From the NCBI RefSeq assembly GCF_000255555.1, contig NZ_AGRW01000028.1, positions 1-38,334 on the forward strand: 38,334 nucleotides of DNA, given 5' to 3'. The first letter of the stretch is position 1; each line of letters opens with the position of its first letter. The notes under the pieces are model-generated. The model saw nothing but the letters and a program-made list of their open reading frames with translations, was not told the origin of the DNA and ran no database searches. Made by a program: the position numbers and the translations under genes. Below, piece by piece: positions 24,360 to 32,050 of the stretch. The stretch is from Treponema saccharophilum DSM 2985 (GTDB lineage Bacteria > Spirochaetota > Spirochaetia > Treponematales > Treponemataceae).

Positions 24360-25358
24360 ATGGCGATGAGAAACAACAAGAACAGAATTTTGTCATTCCG
24401 CGTGCAGTCGGCCGTCCGCATCGACGAGCTTTTGCGCTCGGAACTTCCCCGCGCGCTCGGCTCCCCCGTGTCCAACTCGAAAATCCGCAGGCTCGTCGTT
24501 GCCGGCGCCGTTTGCGTGGACGGGCGGCAGGTCCGCGTTCCTTCGTTCTCCGTCAGGAAGGGCGGCTCCGTTTCCGTCTCCGTCGACGAGGAGCAGCTTT
24601 TCTTCGAGAAGAAGCCCGACGACATCGCGTTCGAGCTTTCGCCTTCCGACGTGCTTTTCGAGGACGATTCCGTCATCGTCGTGAACAAGCCGAGCATGTT
24701 CCCCACCGAGGCGGGCATGGTCGGAAGCCGGGACAACCTGCACGACGCCGTCGTCCGTTTCCTCTTCGCGCGGGAGAAGGCGCGGAACCCGAACATGCGG
24801 AACCCGCCCTACGTCGGCATAATGCACCGCCTTGACCGCGAGACAAGCGGCGCAATCCTCTTCACGAAGACGCGCGCCGCCAATTCCCCCTGCCACGACA
24901 TGTTCGAGAACCATACCGCGCGGAAAACGTACCGTGCGGTGTCCACCGACTGCGGGTGCTGTTTCCCGCTTTCCGAATTTCCCTTCTCCTTTGCGGTTTC
25001 CTTCCCGATGGGGCGCATCTCCCCGAAAAGCCAGGCCGCGAAGTGGGGCAAGGTCAGCACGGGCGGCGTCGATTCTCTGACAGAATTCACCGTCTTGGGA
25101 AGGATTGATGCCGGCGGGAAAAAAGCATACGCCGTGGAATGCCGGCCGCTTACGGGGCGCACGCACCAGATTCGCGTCCATCTCGCCTCCGTCGGGCTTC
25201 CGATTCTCGGCGACGAGCTTTACGGCGGGGACGATTCGGGGCGGATAATGCTCCACGCCGCCTCCCTCTCGTTCCCACATCCCGTTACGGGCGACGACGT
25301 CGTCGTCTCGGCTCCGCTTCCGCCGTCGTTCGGCGTCTTTGAAGGCGCTATGAATTGA
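24360..25358 (+). CDS. RluA-family pseudouridine synthase with S4 domain
   Basis: These enzymes convert specific uridines in rRNA or tRNA to pseudouridine. The 332-residue protein has an N-terminal S4-like RNA-binding segment (about 18-75, RIDELLRSELP ... SKIRRLVVAGAVCVDGR). The catalytic domain includes LFEDDSVIVVNKPSMFPTE, the HRLDRETSG motif with catalytic Asp near 158, and RPLTGRTHQIRVHLASVGLPILGDELYGG. A stretch with CGCC (about 199-202) interrupts the middle. Which rRNA site it modifies cannot be decided. The start follows a TTAGAT box by seven bases; a second ATG lies two codons on. It overlaps the convergent methyltransferase gene by 11 bases. Confidence 0.88.
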   Translation: MAMRNNKNRILSFRVQSAVRIDELLRSELPRALGSPVSNSKIRRLVVAGAVCVDGRQVRVPSFSVRKGGSVSVSVDEEQLFFEKKPDDIAFELSPSDVLFEDDSVIVVNKPSMFPTEAGMVGSRDNLHDAVVRFLFAREKARNPNMRNPPYVGIMHRLDRETSGAILFTKTRAANSPCHDMFENHTARKTYRAVSTDCGCCFPLSEFPFSFAVSFPMGRISPKSQAAKWGKVSTGGVDSLTEFTVLGRIDAGGKKAYAVECRPLTGRTHQIRVHLASVGLPILGDELYGGDDSGRIMLHAASLSFPHPVTGDDVVVSAPLPPSFGVFEGAMN

Positions 25359-27099
25359 AGCGCATCTCGGCGAGGCTTTCGACGTTCTCCATCGCCTCCC
25401 GGATTTTTCCGTACAGCTCCGGCTGCTTCTCCTCAAGCGATTTCGCGCGCTTCAGCCATTTTTTGAACGCCGCCTTGTTCTTCTTGTGCGCGAGGTTCTT
25501 GAGCGTCGCGGGAAGCTTCCGCGCGAAGTTGAGCTGGACGGTTCCCTTCCTTATCTTCCATATTATTTCCTCTATCTCGTCTTCCTTCGTCTCGCATGAG
25601 CACCGGCAGAGAATTGCGTGAAGCTCCTCGAGCTCCTCCGTCGAGAATTCGACGGTGTTCTCCGGCGCCTTCAGCTCGAAGAAATTCCGCGTCGTCACGG
25701 CGATTTCGCGCCCGCCGCCGAGCGAGAACGAAATCTGCTTGTCCGGGCATTTCGCCCGCCGTTTTTTCTGCGCGTCCGCCGTCTTCTCGCCCACGGAAAT
25801 CCCTTTTATCAGCGAAAGCTCCGCGAAGCCCTCCTTCCTGAGCCGCCTGAATTCCGCGTTGAGCTTCCGCTCCGAGAATTTCTGCCTGAACATGAGGAGG
25901 ATTTTCCGCCTCGTCAGGATTGCGTCGATTTTTTTGAGCGATTCCTCGTCGTTCGTCTTGGACGTGTCGATGCAGATGATGAATTCGATGTTCGAATTCT
26001 GCCGCGAGTTGCTTTTCTTTCCGCCCCGGTACGTCGTGTACTCGTTCGTCACGATTGAGAGCCGCCCCTTTTTCGTGCAGATTTCGCGCATCCGCTCGAA
26101 CGGGATTATCCCGTCGGTGCTGTAGCTTATGAGGATGTGCTTCGCGTCTATGCTCGCGACGAGGTCCTCGAACGTCTTCTCCGCCATTTCGCGGTAGCAG
26201 TAGTCCGATTTCGTGTTCACCCAGTCGTGCCTGATTGCCGCCTTCTCCTTGAGGATTCCCTTGTCGTTCAGCTCGAGCGGGGCGGGAATCTTGTCCCATT
26301 TCGCGATTGTGTTGAGCAGGTGGTAGTTGCTTCCGTACTGGTGCTGGTTGTACGGCGGGTCGAGGTACGCGATGTCGATTCCGCGCAGCTCCTTGGCGAG
26401 CTTGTTCGCGTCCTCCTGGAACACGTGCACGGGCTTTTCCGAGTCGATGAGGACGGGCTTCGAGAGTTTTATCCCCGTCATGATTCGCTTGAGCGCGTCC
26501 TTTCCGTGGCCGCCGAAGCCTTTGTGGAAAGACTTGAAGACGCCGGACGTGTTCGTGTGCGTCGCCGCCTCGTATATGAGGTTTGCGAGGAGAACATCCT
26601 TCGCGCGCCCGTTGCCGCCGAATTCGCGCTCGATTCCGTTCCTGAGCTTGTCGATTGCGAGCGCGTTCTGCCGCGTGTAGAAAAGGCGCTCCGTATTGAA
26701 GTCGACCGCGTCCGCGTCGAATTCTTTGGGCGCGTAGAATTTCGCTATGTACTGGTTCTCTTCGTCCGGCTCCCCGAGACCGTTCAGCTGCTCTATGACC
26801 TTTCCGAATTCATCCTCCGACCCGAAAATATCCGCGATGTCGGACTCGTTCGTCGCGACATACCCGCGGCTCAGCACCGTCGCGTAGCATTCCCAGTCGT
26901 TCGCGAAGACCTCGAACCCCATCGCCTTCGCCATCCTCGAGACGACCCCGCTCCCTGAAAATGCGTCGAAAAATCTCAATCCCGGCTTCAGTTCCAATCC
27001 CGTGCTTTCGATTGCGCTGTGTATCAGCGGAAGGAGCTTCCTTTTGTTGCCGATGTACGCGATTATCTGTTCTGTCAAAAAAGCCGAAGAAAAATCCAT
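25348..27099 (-). CDS. Solitary D12-class DNA adenine N6-methyltransferase
   Basis: The 583-residue protein has motif order X-I-IV of D12-class enzymes: YIGNKRKLLP (about 14-23), FDAFSGSGVV (SAM binding, about 43-52), and YLDPPYNQHQYGSNYH (catalytic DPPY, about 245-250). The last 230 residues or so are Lys/Arg-rich and helical, resemble nothing I know, and may set target recognition. No restriction endonuclease gene is adjacent, so it may be an orphan epigenetic methyltransferase. I start at 27099 (MDFSSAFLTEQIIAYIGNKR); the in-frame ATG at 27117 would read through a TATATT box. It overlaps the 3' end of the pseudouridine synthase gene. Confidence 0.88.
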   Translation of the reverse strand: MDFSSAFLTEQIIAYIGNKRKLLPLIHSAIESTGLELKPGLRFFDAFSGSGVVSRMAKAMGFEVFANDWECYATVLSRGYVATNESDIADIFGSEDEFGKVIEQLNGLGEPDEENQYIAKFYAPKEFDADAVDFNTERLFYTRQNALAIDKLRNGIEREFGGNGRAKDVLLANLIYEAATHTNTSGVFKSFHKGFGGHGKDALKRIMTGIKLSKPVLIDSEKPVHVFQEDANKLAKELRGIDIAYLDPPYNQHQYGSNYHLLNTIAKWDKIPAPLELNDKGILKEKAAIRHDWVNTKSDYCYREMAEKTFEDLVASIDAKHILISYSTDGIIPFERMREICTKKGRLSIVTNEYTTYRGGKKSNSRQNSNIEFIICIDTSKTNDEESLKKIDAILTRRKILLMFRQKFSERKLNAEFRRLRKEGFAELSLIKGISVGEKTADAQKKRRAKCPDKQISFSLGGGREIAVTTRNFFELKAPENTVEFSTEELEELHAILCRCSCETKEDEIEEIIWKIRKGTVQLNFARKLPATLKNLAHKKNKAAFKKWLKRAKSLEEKQPELYGKIREAMENVESLAEMRFNS

Positions 27100-27105
27100 T
27101 CGCAA

Positions 27106-27111
27106 AATATA
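27106..27111 (-). promoter_or_regulatory. Extended -10 box upstream of the methyltransferase
   Basis: Minus-strand TGGTATATT ending six bases before ATG 27099. Confidence 0.45.
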
Positions 27112-27231
27112 CCACATAAAAAATTCCGCGGGAATGGAGTTTTTCGGACAAAAGCGACCATGACGCGCGATTTTTTTTCGGGCGCCCGTAAAAATCGGGG
27201 CTGCCGAATTCCGTTCCCGCGTTTTGTTCGA

Positions 27232-27260
27232 TTGACTAAGAACCGCTTAAAATATATAGT
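27232..27260 (+). promoter_or_regulatory. Promoter of the rpsP-khpA-rimM-trmD-rplS operon
   Basis: TTGACT (27232-27237), exactly 17 bp, then TATAGT (27255-27260). The leader of about 40 nt contains GGAGG (27297-27301). Confidence 0.75.
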
Positions 27261-27308
27261 ACAAATTCATTTTGATGGCTTGGTACAAGCCCATTTTGGA
27301 GGATACAT

Positions 27309-27548
27309 ATGGTCAAGATTAGACTCAAGAGATTCGGTACGAAAGCCCGCCCGGCTTACCGCATCGTCGTTCAGGACGCACGCAAGCCGCGTGACGGTGT
27401 CACAATCGAGGAAATCGGAACGTACAACCCGATTGCGGCAGAGGGCTCACAGATTTCTGTCAAGGCAGAGCGCGCTCAGTACTGGATTGGCGTTGGCGCA
27501 CAGCCGACTGATGTCGTCCGCAAGCTTCTCAACAAAGCAGGAAAGTAA
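27309..27548 (+). CDS. rpsP: 30S ribosomal protein S16
   Basis: S16 is a primary small-subunit assembly protein binding the 5' domain of 16S rRNA. The 79-residue product begins [20 protein letters not shown] and contains the typical [26 protein letters not shown] lies seven bases before the start. It is first in the classic rpsP-khpA-rimM-trmD-rplS order. Codon choice shows the high-expression pattern. Confidence 0.98.
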   Translation: MVKIRLKRFGTKARPAYRIVVQDARKPRDGVTIEEIGTYNPIAAEGSQISVKAERAQYWIGVGAQPTDVVRKLLNKAGK

Positions 27549-27601
27549 TTTAACGAGGGTGTGGGGCTTTCAGCCCGGCGTTCCGTCCATGGGGGCCAGA
27601 A

Positions 27602-27835
27602 ATGGAAAAAGACCTGATTGAATACATCGCAAAATCATTGGTCGATGATCCCAGCGCAGTCTCGGTAAATGAAACCGAAGGCGACCGCGGTTCGGTGCTC
27701 GAACTCCGTGTGGCCGAGGGTGATATTGGTAAGGTCATCGGCAAGCATGGCCGCATCGCGAAGGCTTTGAGAACTGTTCTCAGCGCGTCCGCTAACAAGG
27801 ACGGCAAGCATTACAGCCTAGAGATTCTTGATTGA
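27602..27835 (+). CDS. khpA: KH-domain RNA-binding protein KhpA
   Basis: The 77-residue protein is a single KH domain with the RNA-binding GxxG loop in VIGKHGRIAKALR (about 43-55). KhpA proteins, usually paired with KhpB, bind many RNAs and influence cell-wall growth in Gram-positive bacteria; the role in spirochaetes is not established. It sits between rpsP and rimM, its usual place. The stop TGA overlaps a possible TTG start of rimM in a four-base TTGA. Confidence 0.9.
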   Translation: MEKDLIEYIAKSLVDDPSAVSVNETEGDRGSVLELRVAEGDIGKVIGKHGRIAKALRTVLSASANKDGKHYSLEILD

Positions 27836-27840
27836 AAGGT

Positions 27841-28476
27841 ATGGATGAACAGCTTTTGGAGCAGTTTGTGGTGGGTTTCGTCCGAGGTTCCCACGGGGTT
27901 TCGGGTGAATTCAAATTTGAGAGTTATTCCGGGCAATACGAGCATTTCGCCGATATGACCGAAGTGACTTTGAGGAACGGTACGAACGGCGATTCGAGAA
28001 AATTCAAGGTCGAATCGGTCGAAATCGGAAGCTGCGACTCATTTATGAAACTTTCAGGAATAGACACTCCCGAGGATGTCAAAAAATACAGCCGGTGGGA
28101 AATAGTCGTTCCGCGCGACAAGGCTTGTCCTCTCGACGAGAACGAGTGGTATGTCGAAGATTTGAAACGTTGTTCCCTTGTCTATTATCCCGATGGGGAG
28201 AAAACGGGGGGCAAAGGCGGTTTGGAGAACGGCGGTGTCGTCGTTGGAAAAATCACAGACGTAATGGAAGGCGGTTCTGGAGATCTCCTCGAGATTTCTC
28301 TGGCCGAGAACTGCGACCTGCTTGGTGACGAAGTGAAGTACGATTTCGACAAGAAAGGCAACAAACTGAAGGTGCGGACGGTTTACGTTCCCCTGAAAGA
28401 GGAAGCTGGTTTTATCGGAAAAGTCGATATTGAGAACAAGACGGTCCAGTTGATGCACCTCTGGATTCTGGAGTAA
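27841..28476 (+). CDS. rimM: Ribosome maturation factor RimM
   Basis: RimM helps mature the 30S head and interacts with S19. The 211-residue protein has the N-terminal VVGFVRGSHGVSGEFKFESY signature and a C-terminal PRC-barrel-like part (GGVVVGKITDVMEGGSGDLLEI). The length exceeds the usual 170-180 residues because of a mid-protein loop around KTGGKGGLENGG. I choose ATG 27841; a TTG at 27832 overlapping the khpA stop would add three residues and is possible, since AAAGG lies too close to the ATG. trmD follows after four bases. Confidence 0.9.
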   Translation: MDEQLLEQFVVGFVRGSHGVSGEFKFESYSGQYEHFADMTEVTLRNGTNGDSRKFKVESVEIGSCDSFMKLSGIDTPEDVKKYSRWEIVVPRDKACPLDENEWYVEDLKRCSLVYYPDGEKTGGKGGLENGGVVVGKITDVMEGGSGDLLEISLAENCDLLGDEVKYDFDKKGNKLKVRTVYVPLKEEAGFIGKVDIENKTVQLMHLWILE

Positions 28477-28480
28477 TTCC

Positions 28481-29275
28481 ATGAAATTTACAGTGCTGAC
28501 CTTATTTCCCGAGATTCCGCGAGCGTTTTTCGAGACCTCAATCATGGCGAAGGCGGTTGAACGGGGAATTATTGCCTACGATTTGGTGAATATCAGGGAT
28601 TTTGCCTTTGATAAGCACAAGACGTGTGATGACAAACCGTATGGAGGCGGCGCCGGGCAGTTGCTTATGGCGGAGCCTCTCGGGCGCGCACTTGACAGCG
28701 TGAAGGCCTACAAGAAGCATGTGATATTTGTCACTCCTTCAGGAAAGCCGTTCTCGCAGGCAAAGGCGCAGGAATTGAGCCGGAAGGATGAAATCGTCCT
28801 TGTGTGCGGGCGGTACGAGGGTATCGACCAGCGCATAATCGATTTGTATGTCGATGACGAAATCTCCATCGGGGATTACGTCATGTCGAGCGGGGAGCTG
28901 GCTGCTACGGTCATAGTCGATTCTGTCTATCGGCTTGTGAACGACGTCATAACCCCGGAATCGCTGGACGAGGAAAGCTATTCCGACGGACTTCTGGAAT
29001 ATCCGCAGTATACGCACCCGAGCGTGTACAAGGGCATGGAGGTTCCCGCCGTTTTGACGGGAGGCAACCACGAGCTTATCCGGAAGTGGCGGCTGAAAAA
29101 GCGCCTTGAGAAAACTTTGGCGAACAGACCCGATTTAATTGCCAAAGCGAGGCTCTTGGGGCAGCTGACTGCAGAAGCCGAACGAATGATTGAGGAAATC
29201 ACGGAGCAGTTTTCGGTCAAGAAATTGCCCGAGAAAATCCGTAGAAAAAGAAGCTGGCTGAAAAAGCCGGACTAA
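28481..29275 (+). CDS. trmD: tRNA (guanine-N1-)-methyltransferase TrmD
   Basis: TrmD methylates G37 next to the anticodon and prevents +1 frameshifting; it is essential in most bacteria. The 264-residue protein shows FTVLTLFPEIP, DDKPYGGGAGQLLM, LVCGRYEGIDQRI and IGDYVMSSGELAA, which together form the SPOUT trefoil knot and SAM site. The C-terminal domain ends in a basic tail. It follows rimM by four bases and precedes rplS by 18, all in one operon. Confidence 0.97.
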   Translation: MKFTVLTLFPEIPRAFFETSIMAKAVERGIIAYDLVNIRDFAFDKHKTCDDKPYGGGAGQLLMAEPLGRALDSVKAYKKHVIFVTPSGKPFSQAKAQELSRKDEIVLVCGRYEGIDQRIIDLYVDDEISIGDYVMSSGELAATVIVDSVYRLVNDVITPESLDEESYSDGLLEYPQYTHPSVYKGMEVPAVLTGGNHELIRKWRLKKRLEKTLANRPDLIAKARLLGQLTAEAERMIEEITEQFSVKKLPEKIRRKRSWLKKPD

Positions 29276-29293
29276 TGAAAAGAGGAAATTATC

Positions 29294-29764
29294 ATGGATT
29301 TGATCAAGACAATTGAAGAGCAGCAGAAAGACGACAGCGCTCTCAACTTCAGCGTTGGCGACACTGTAAAAGTTCACTTCGAAATCATCGAAGGAAAGAC
29401 AAAGCGCATCCAGATTTACGAGGGTCTCGTAATCTGCATCAAGGGAAGCGGCGTCCGCAAGACGTTCACTGTCCGCAAGATTTCTTACAACGTCGGTGTC
29501 GAGCGCGTGTTCCCTGTTTACAGCCCGCGCGTCGTCAAGGTCGAGGTTACTCGCGTCGGTAAAGTTCGCCGCTCAAAGCTCTACTACATCCGCGACAAGG
29601 TCGGCAAGAACGCCAAAGTCAAGGAGCTTGTCGGACAGAAATCCGTTGAGTACCTCAAGTGGTCACGCGACCTTGCCAAGGCTGCCGACGCTACCGAGGC
29701 TGCAATCAACGCCGAGGAGAAGGCTGAGATCGCAGCAGCTAAGAGCGCAGCAGCTAAGAAATAA
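29294..29764 (+). CDS. rplS: 50S ribosomal protein L19 with Ala-rich tail
   Basis: L19 lies at the subunit interface. The core (about 1-115) is standard: [56 protein letters not shown] and [17 protein letters not shown]. The protein has 156 residues against roughly 115 in E. coli; the extra 35-40 residues are Ala/Lys/Glu-rich and helical. GAGGAAAT upstream supports the start. An intrinsic terminator 20 bp after the stop closes the operon. Confidence 0.96.
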   Translation: MDLIKTIEEQQKDDSALNFSVGDTVKVHFEIIEGKTKRIQIYEGLVICIKGSGVRKTFTVRKISYNVGVERVFPVYSPRVVKVEVTRVGKVRRSKLYYIRDKVGKNAKVKELVGQKSVEYLKWSRDLAKAADATEAAINAEEKAEIAAAKSAAAKK

Positions 29765-29784
29765 GCTTAGGTCTGCATCGTGAT

Positions 29785-29816
29785 GAAAGCCGTCCCGTTT
29801 GGGGCGGCTTTTTTTT
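29785..29816 (+). terminator. Terminator of the rpsP-rplS operon
   Basis: AAGCCGTCCC pairs with GGGGCGGCTT around GTTT, followed by a run of T. Confidence 0.9.
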
Positions 29817-30012
29817 GACATGCGGCATCCGCTTCCGTGCGGAGAAGCGCCCTTTTGCATAGGGGCGAAATCGGCTTGCAGGCGTTTCCGGTTGTTTCAG
29901 AAATTTTTGGAGTTTTTTGAGTTTTTCAAGATTTTAAACAGGTGAATGTCTGAAAAATCATAAAAAGCACCTTTTTTATTCAAATAAATGCGGGCGCAAA
30001 AGGAAAATGTGA

Positions 30013-30018
30013 TATACT
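30013..30018 (+). promoter_or_regulatory. Extended -10 box of the downstream cluster
   Basis: TGATATACT is an extended -10. The leader of about 20 nt contains GAGGAG ahead of ATG 30045. The rest of 29817-30044 is AT-rich and shows no gene. Confidence 0.55.
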
Positions 30019-30044
30019 GTTTAGTCAAATTCGAGGAGTGATTT

Positions 30045-30323
30045 ATGAAGAACTTCACAAGAATAAACAGCAAGGATATAAAACTCGGTATGCGTTTCTC
30101 TGCGCCGGTTTTTTTCTCTGATGGGGAAAACATGTTCCTTGCGGAGGAAAAGTCTGTCAAGCGTTATCATCTCATCGCGATTGCCAGATGGAATATCTCG
30201 ACGCTCCTCACCTACGGTCATCCGATTACGGGCGACGATGAAATCAACCACCTTATGGAGATGGTCGACGACGTTGAGGATGTCGAGGAAATAGAAGAAG
30301 TAGAGGAAGTAGAATCAGTCTGA
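30045..30323 (+). CDS. Small protein resembling an HD-GYP N-terminal domain
   Basis: A 92-residue protein. The first 65 residues (IKLGMRFSAPVFFSDGENMF ... YHLIAIARWNISTLLTYGHPI) resemble the short domain that precedes HD-GYP phosphodiesterase domains (DUF3391-like), but no HD domain follows. The tail is a run of Glu, Val and Asp (DVEDVEEIEEVEEVESV). GAGGAG supports the start. It begins a four-gene unit with yraN 13 bp downstream. It may be a stand-alone regulatory domain or a remnant; I cannot tell. Confidence 0.65.
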   Translation: MKNFTRINSKDIKLGMRFSAPVFFSDGENMFLAEEKSVKRYHLIAIARWNISTLLTYGHPITGDDEINHLMEMVDDVEDVEEIEEVEEVESV

Positions 30324-30336
30324 GTCATTCCCGCTG

Positions 30337-30702
30337 ATGAAAAATACGAAAATCGTCGGAAACGCCGGTGAGGACAGGGCGGCCTCGTTCATGGCCTCGC
30401 TCGGCTACAGCATAGTCGCGCGCAATTGGCGGACAAGAAATGGCGAAATCGATATAATAGCGTCGAAGGACGACGTCCTCGTTTTCGCTGAGGTGAAAAC
30501 CTTGCCAAGCGGGAATATGGAGACGCTTTCACACGAGCTCGGCAAGAGAAAACAGAAAAGAATTGTTGAAACGGCTAAATTTTTTCTTGCAAATAATCGA
30601 GAATATAATGACAGCAAAGTCCGGTTCGATGCGTTGATTGTTGATATGCCGGGGTTTCCTCCTGTCTATCATATTCAAGATGCTTTCGCGGAGTTCGTAT
30701 GA
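30337..30702 (+). CDS. yraN: YraN/UPF0102 nuclease-like protein
   Basis: A 121-residue member of the UPF0102 family with a restriction-endonuclease-like fold: GNAGEDRAASFMASLGYSIV, then NGEIDIIASKDDVLVFAEVKT, giving the Glu/Asp ... E-x-K active-site pattern. Cellular function is unresolved, though family members are linked to DNA uptake or recombination. In many genomes yraN lies close to rplS-trmD, as here. Its TGA overlaps the next ATG (ATGA), indicating coupled translation. Confidence 0.92.
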   Translation: MKNTKIVGNAGEDRAASFMASLGYSIVARNWRTRNGEIDIIASKDDVLVFAEVKTLPSGNMETLSHELGKRKQKRIVETAKFFLANNREYNDSKVRFDALIVDMPGFPPVYHIQDAFAEFV

Positions 30703-30884
30703 ATGCTTCATCAAAATCTGTTGCTTGTAAAGTCTTGTCGCCACGCATAGTGGAGTTGCGCAGTAAAATCCAGAATCCCGATTACATTGACTTTGCAGTT
30801 CAGCGGATTGCGCAGGTTTTGAGCAAGAGGATTGTCGAGGACAACGAACAACGGGTTCATCGGAGGCTTTATGAATCGAAGTGA
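30699..30884 (+). CDS. FlgM-like small protein (candidate anti-sigma-28 factor)
   Basis: A 61-residue protein. The stretch RIVELRSKIQNPDYIDFAVQ followed by RIAQVLSKRI resembles the sigma-binding helices of FlgM (pattern: hydrophobic-x2-L-x2-x-I-x-N/G-x-Y-x-D-x-x-x-IA-x-x-L). If correct it would hold FliA inactive until the flagellar hook is complete. The similarity is short and weak, and FlgM proteins are usually longer. It overlaps yraN by four bases (ATGA) and the next gene by 14. Treat as hypothetical with a testable suggestion. Confidence 0.5.
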   Translation: MNASSKSVACKVLSPRIVELRSKIQNPDYIDFAVQRIAQVLSKRIVEDNEQRVHRRLYESK

Positions 30885-31455
30885 CAGCTACAGCAGCGGA
30901 AAGCGGCGCGGAAGAAGGCGGGAGGCTCGTTCTGAGCGCGGTGGACGCGGCAAGGCTCGGGAAACAAGGGAAGCGAGGGATACGAAGGAGTCGAGGCGGG
31001 AGCGCAAATCGGGCAGGGGAAAGGATTTGTTCGCGAAGCGCCCGATTCAGTACAGCAGCGAGCAGCGCGAGCTTCAGCGCGGAATACAGAAGTTCCTTCA
31101 GCGGGAAATGTCGGAGAACGATGCTGCGGTTCGTTCTTTCAGGGCGCGGGAAAAAGTGTGCCCCATATGCGGTCAGCCGATTTCCCCTGAGGATTTCGGG
31201 AGCGCCATGACGGACAGAAAGACGGGGCTGCCGGCCCATTTCGACTGCGTGCTCAAGCAGGTCTCGGAAAGCGAGAAGACGGAGCAGAACGAGCGGATTT
31301 CGTATATAGGGCAAGGGCGTTTCGCGGTCATCCGTTTCGAGAATCCGCACGACTTGAAGCATTTTACGATTCGCCGCACGATTGAATGGGAAGATAGGGA
31401 CAACCGCTCCGAATGGCGCACGGAGGTTTCCGGGTTGTTCAGCCAAGTGAAATAA
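30871..31455 (+). CDS. Arg-rich protein with putative zinc motif
   Basis: A 194-residue protein. Residues 1-60 are dominated by Arg, Lys, Glu, Gly and Ser and look disordered. Further on, CPICGQPI and HFDC, 22 residues apart (about 104-136), make a plausible Cys-Cys-His-Cys zinc site. The C-terminal part (YIGQGRFAVIRFENPHDLKHFTIRRTIEWED) looks like a small beta domain. CGGAGG at 30861-30866 fixes the start. I do not recognise a named family; RNA or ribosome association would suit the composition but is inference. The former terminator of this unit is split by the insertion sequence. Confidence 0.75.
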   Translation: MNRSDSYSSGKRRGRRREARSERGGRGKARETREARDTKESRRERKSGRGKDLFAKRPIQYSSEQRELQRGIQKFLQREMSENDAAVRSFRAREKVCPICGQPISPEDFGSAMTDRKTGLPAHFDCVLKQVSESEKTEQNERISYIGQGRFAVIRFENPHDLKHFTIRRTIEWEDRDNRSEWRTEVSGLFSQVK

Positions 31456-31468
31456 AAAAAACGGGATT
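31454..31468 (+). terminator. Left half of a terminator split by the insertion sequence
   Basis: AAAAAAAACGG (31454-31464) directly follows the stop of the Arg-rich gene. Its perfect 11-bp complement CCGTTTTTTTT is at 32909-32919, just beyond the right end of the element. Without the element they would form a normal hairpin and T-run. Confidence 0.75.
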
Positions 31469-31522
31469 CTTTTGAAGTGTACCCCAAAAGTTGGAGACAA
31501 TTTTTGGAGGTACACTTTTTTT

Positions 31523-32050
31523 ATGTCTAAATTAAATTTAGAAAAAAAAGCTGCGATTGTAGCTCATTACATGAATACAACAGATGGGTACACAAACACG
31601 GCAAAAGAATTCGGAATCTCAGAGTCAACAGTCGAGATGTTGGTAGCACAATTCAAGACAAACGGAATAGAGGGTTTAACTCACAAAAATGGCACATACA
31701 GCGGAGAATTTAAAATGCATGTGCTAGAATATCAGAAACAAAATAGTCTTTCTGACAAAGAAACTGCCGTATATTTTAAGATACCGAACAGAGGGACAAT
31801 CTGTATCTGGCGAAAGAAATATCTTATTGGCGGTTATGAACTTCTTTGCAGGGACGGGCGAGGAAATCCAAAGAATATGGCTACAAAAAAAACAAAGAAA
31901 AATACTGAACCGGAAACCGAACTTGAGAAACTTCGTAAAGAGAACGAGTGGCTCAGAATGGAAAATGCCATACTAAAAAAATTGAACGCCTTAATTCAGG
32001 AAGAAGAGGAATCCGAACAAGAGACAAAGCCAGAGTCATCGGAGAATTAA
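31523..32050 (+). CDS. IS3-family transposase OrfA
   Basis: A 175-residue DNA-binding subunit with two helix-turn-helix segments (GYTNTAKEFGISESTVEMLV near 21-40 and KETAVYFKIPNRGTICIWRKKY near 80-101). A C-terminal coiled coil (ELEKLRKENEWLRMENAILKKL) mediates multimerisation in this family. The start at 31523 has GGAGG twelve bases upstream. The frame ends at 32050, inside orfB. Ribosomes shifting -1 at 31975-31981 would make the full OrfAB transposase. Confidence 0.9.
   Translation: MSKLNLEKKAAIVAHYMNTTDGYTNTAKEFGISESTVEMLVAQFKTNGIEGLTHKNGTYSGEFKMHVLEYQKQNSLSDKETAVYFKIPNRGTICIWRKKYLIGGYELLCRDGRGNPKNMATKKTKKNTEPETELEKLRKENEWLRMENAILKKLNALIQEEEESEQETKPESSEN

Noticed and set aside
26137-26958. 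273-residue plus-strand open frame opposite the methyltransferase
   Set aside because: Val/Arg-rich shadow lacking a ribosome site or recognisable motifs.
27099-27117. Upstream MWYIL start for the methyltransferase (and likewise for aroC at 22914)
   Set aside because: Those codons are the extended -10 box itself; family alignment favours the downstream Met.
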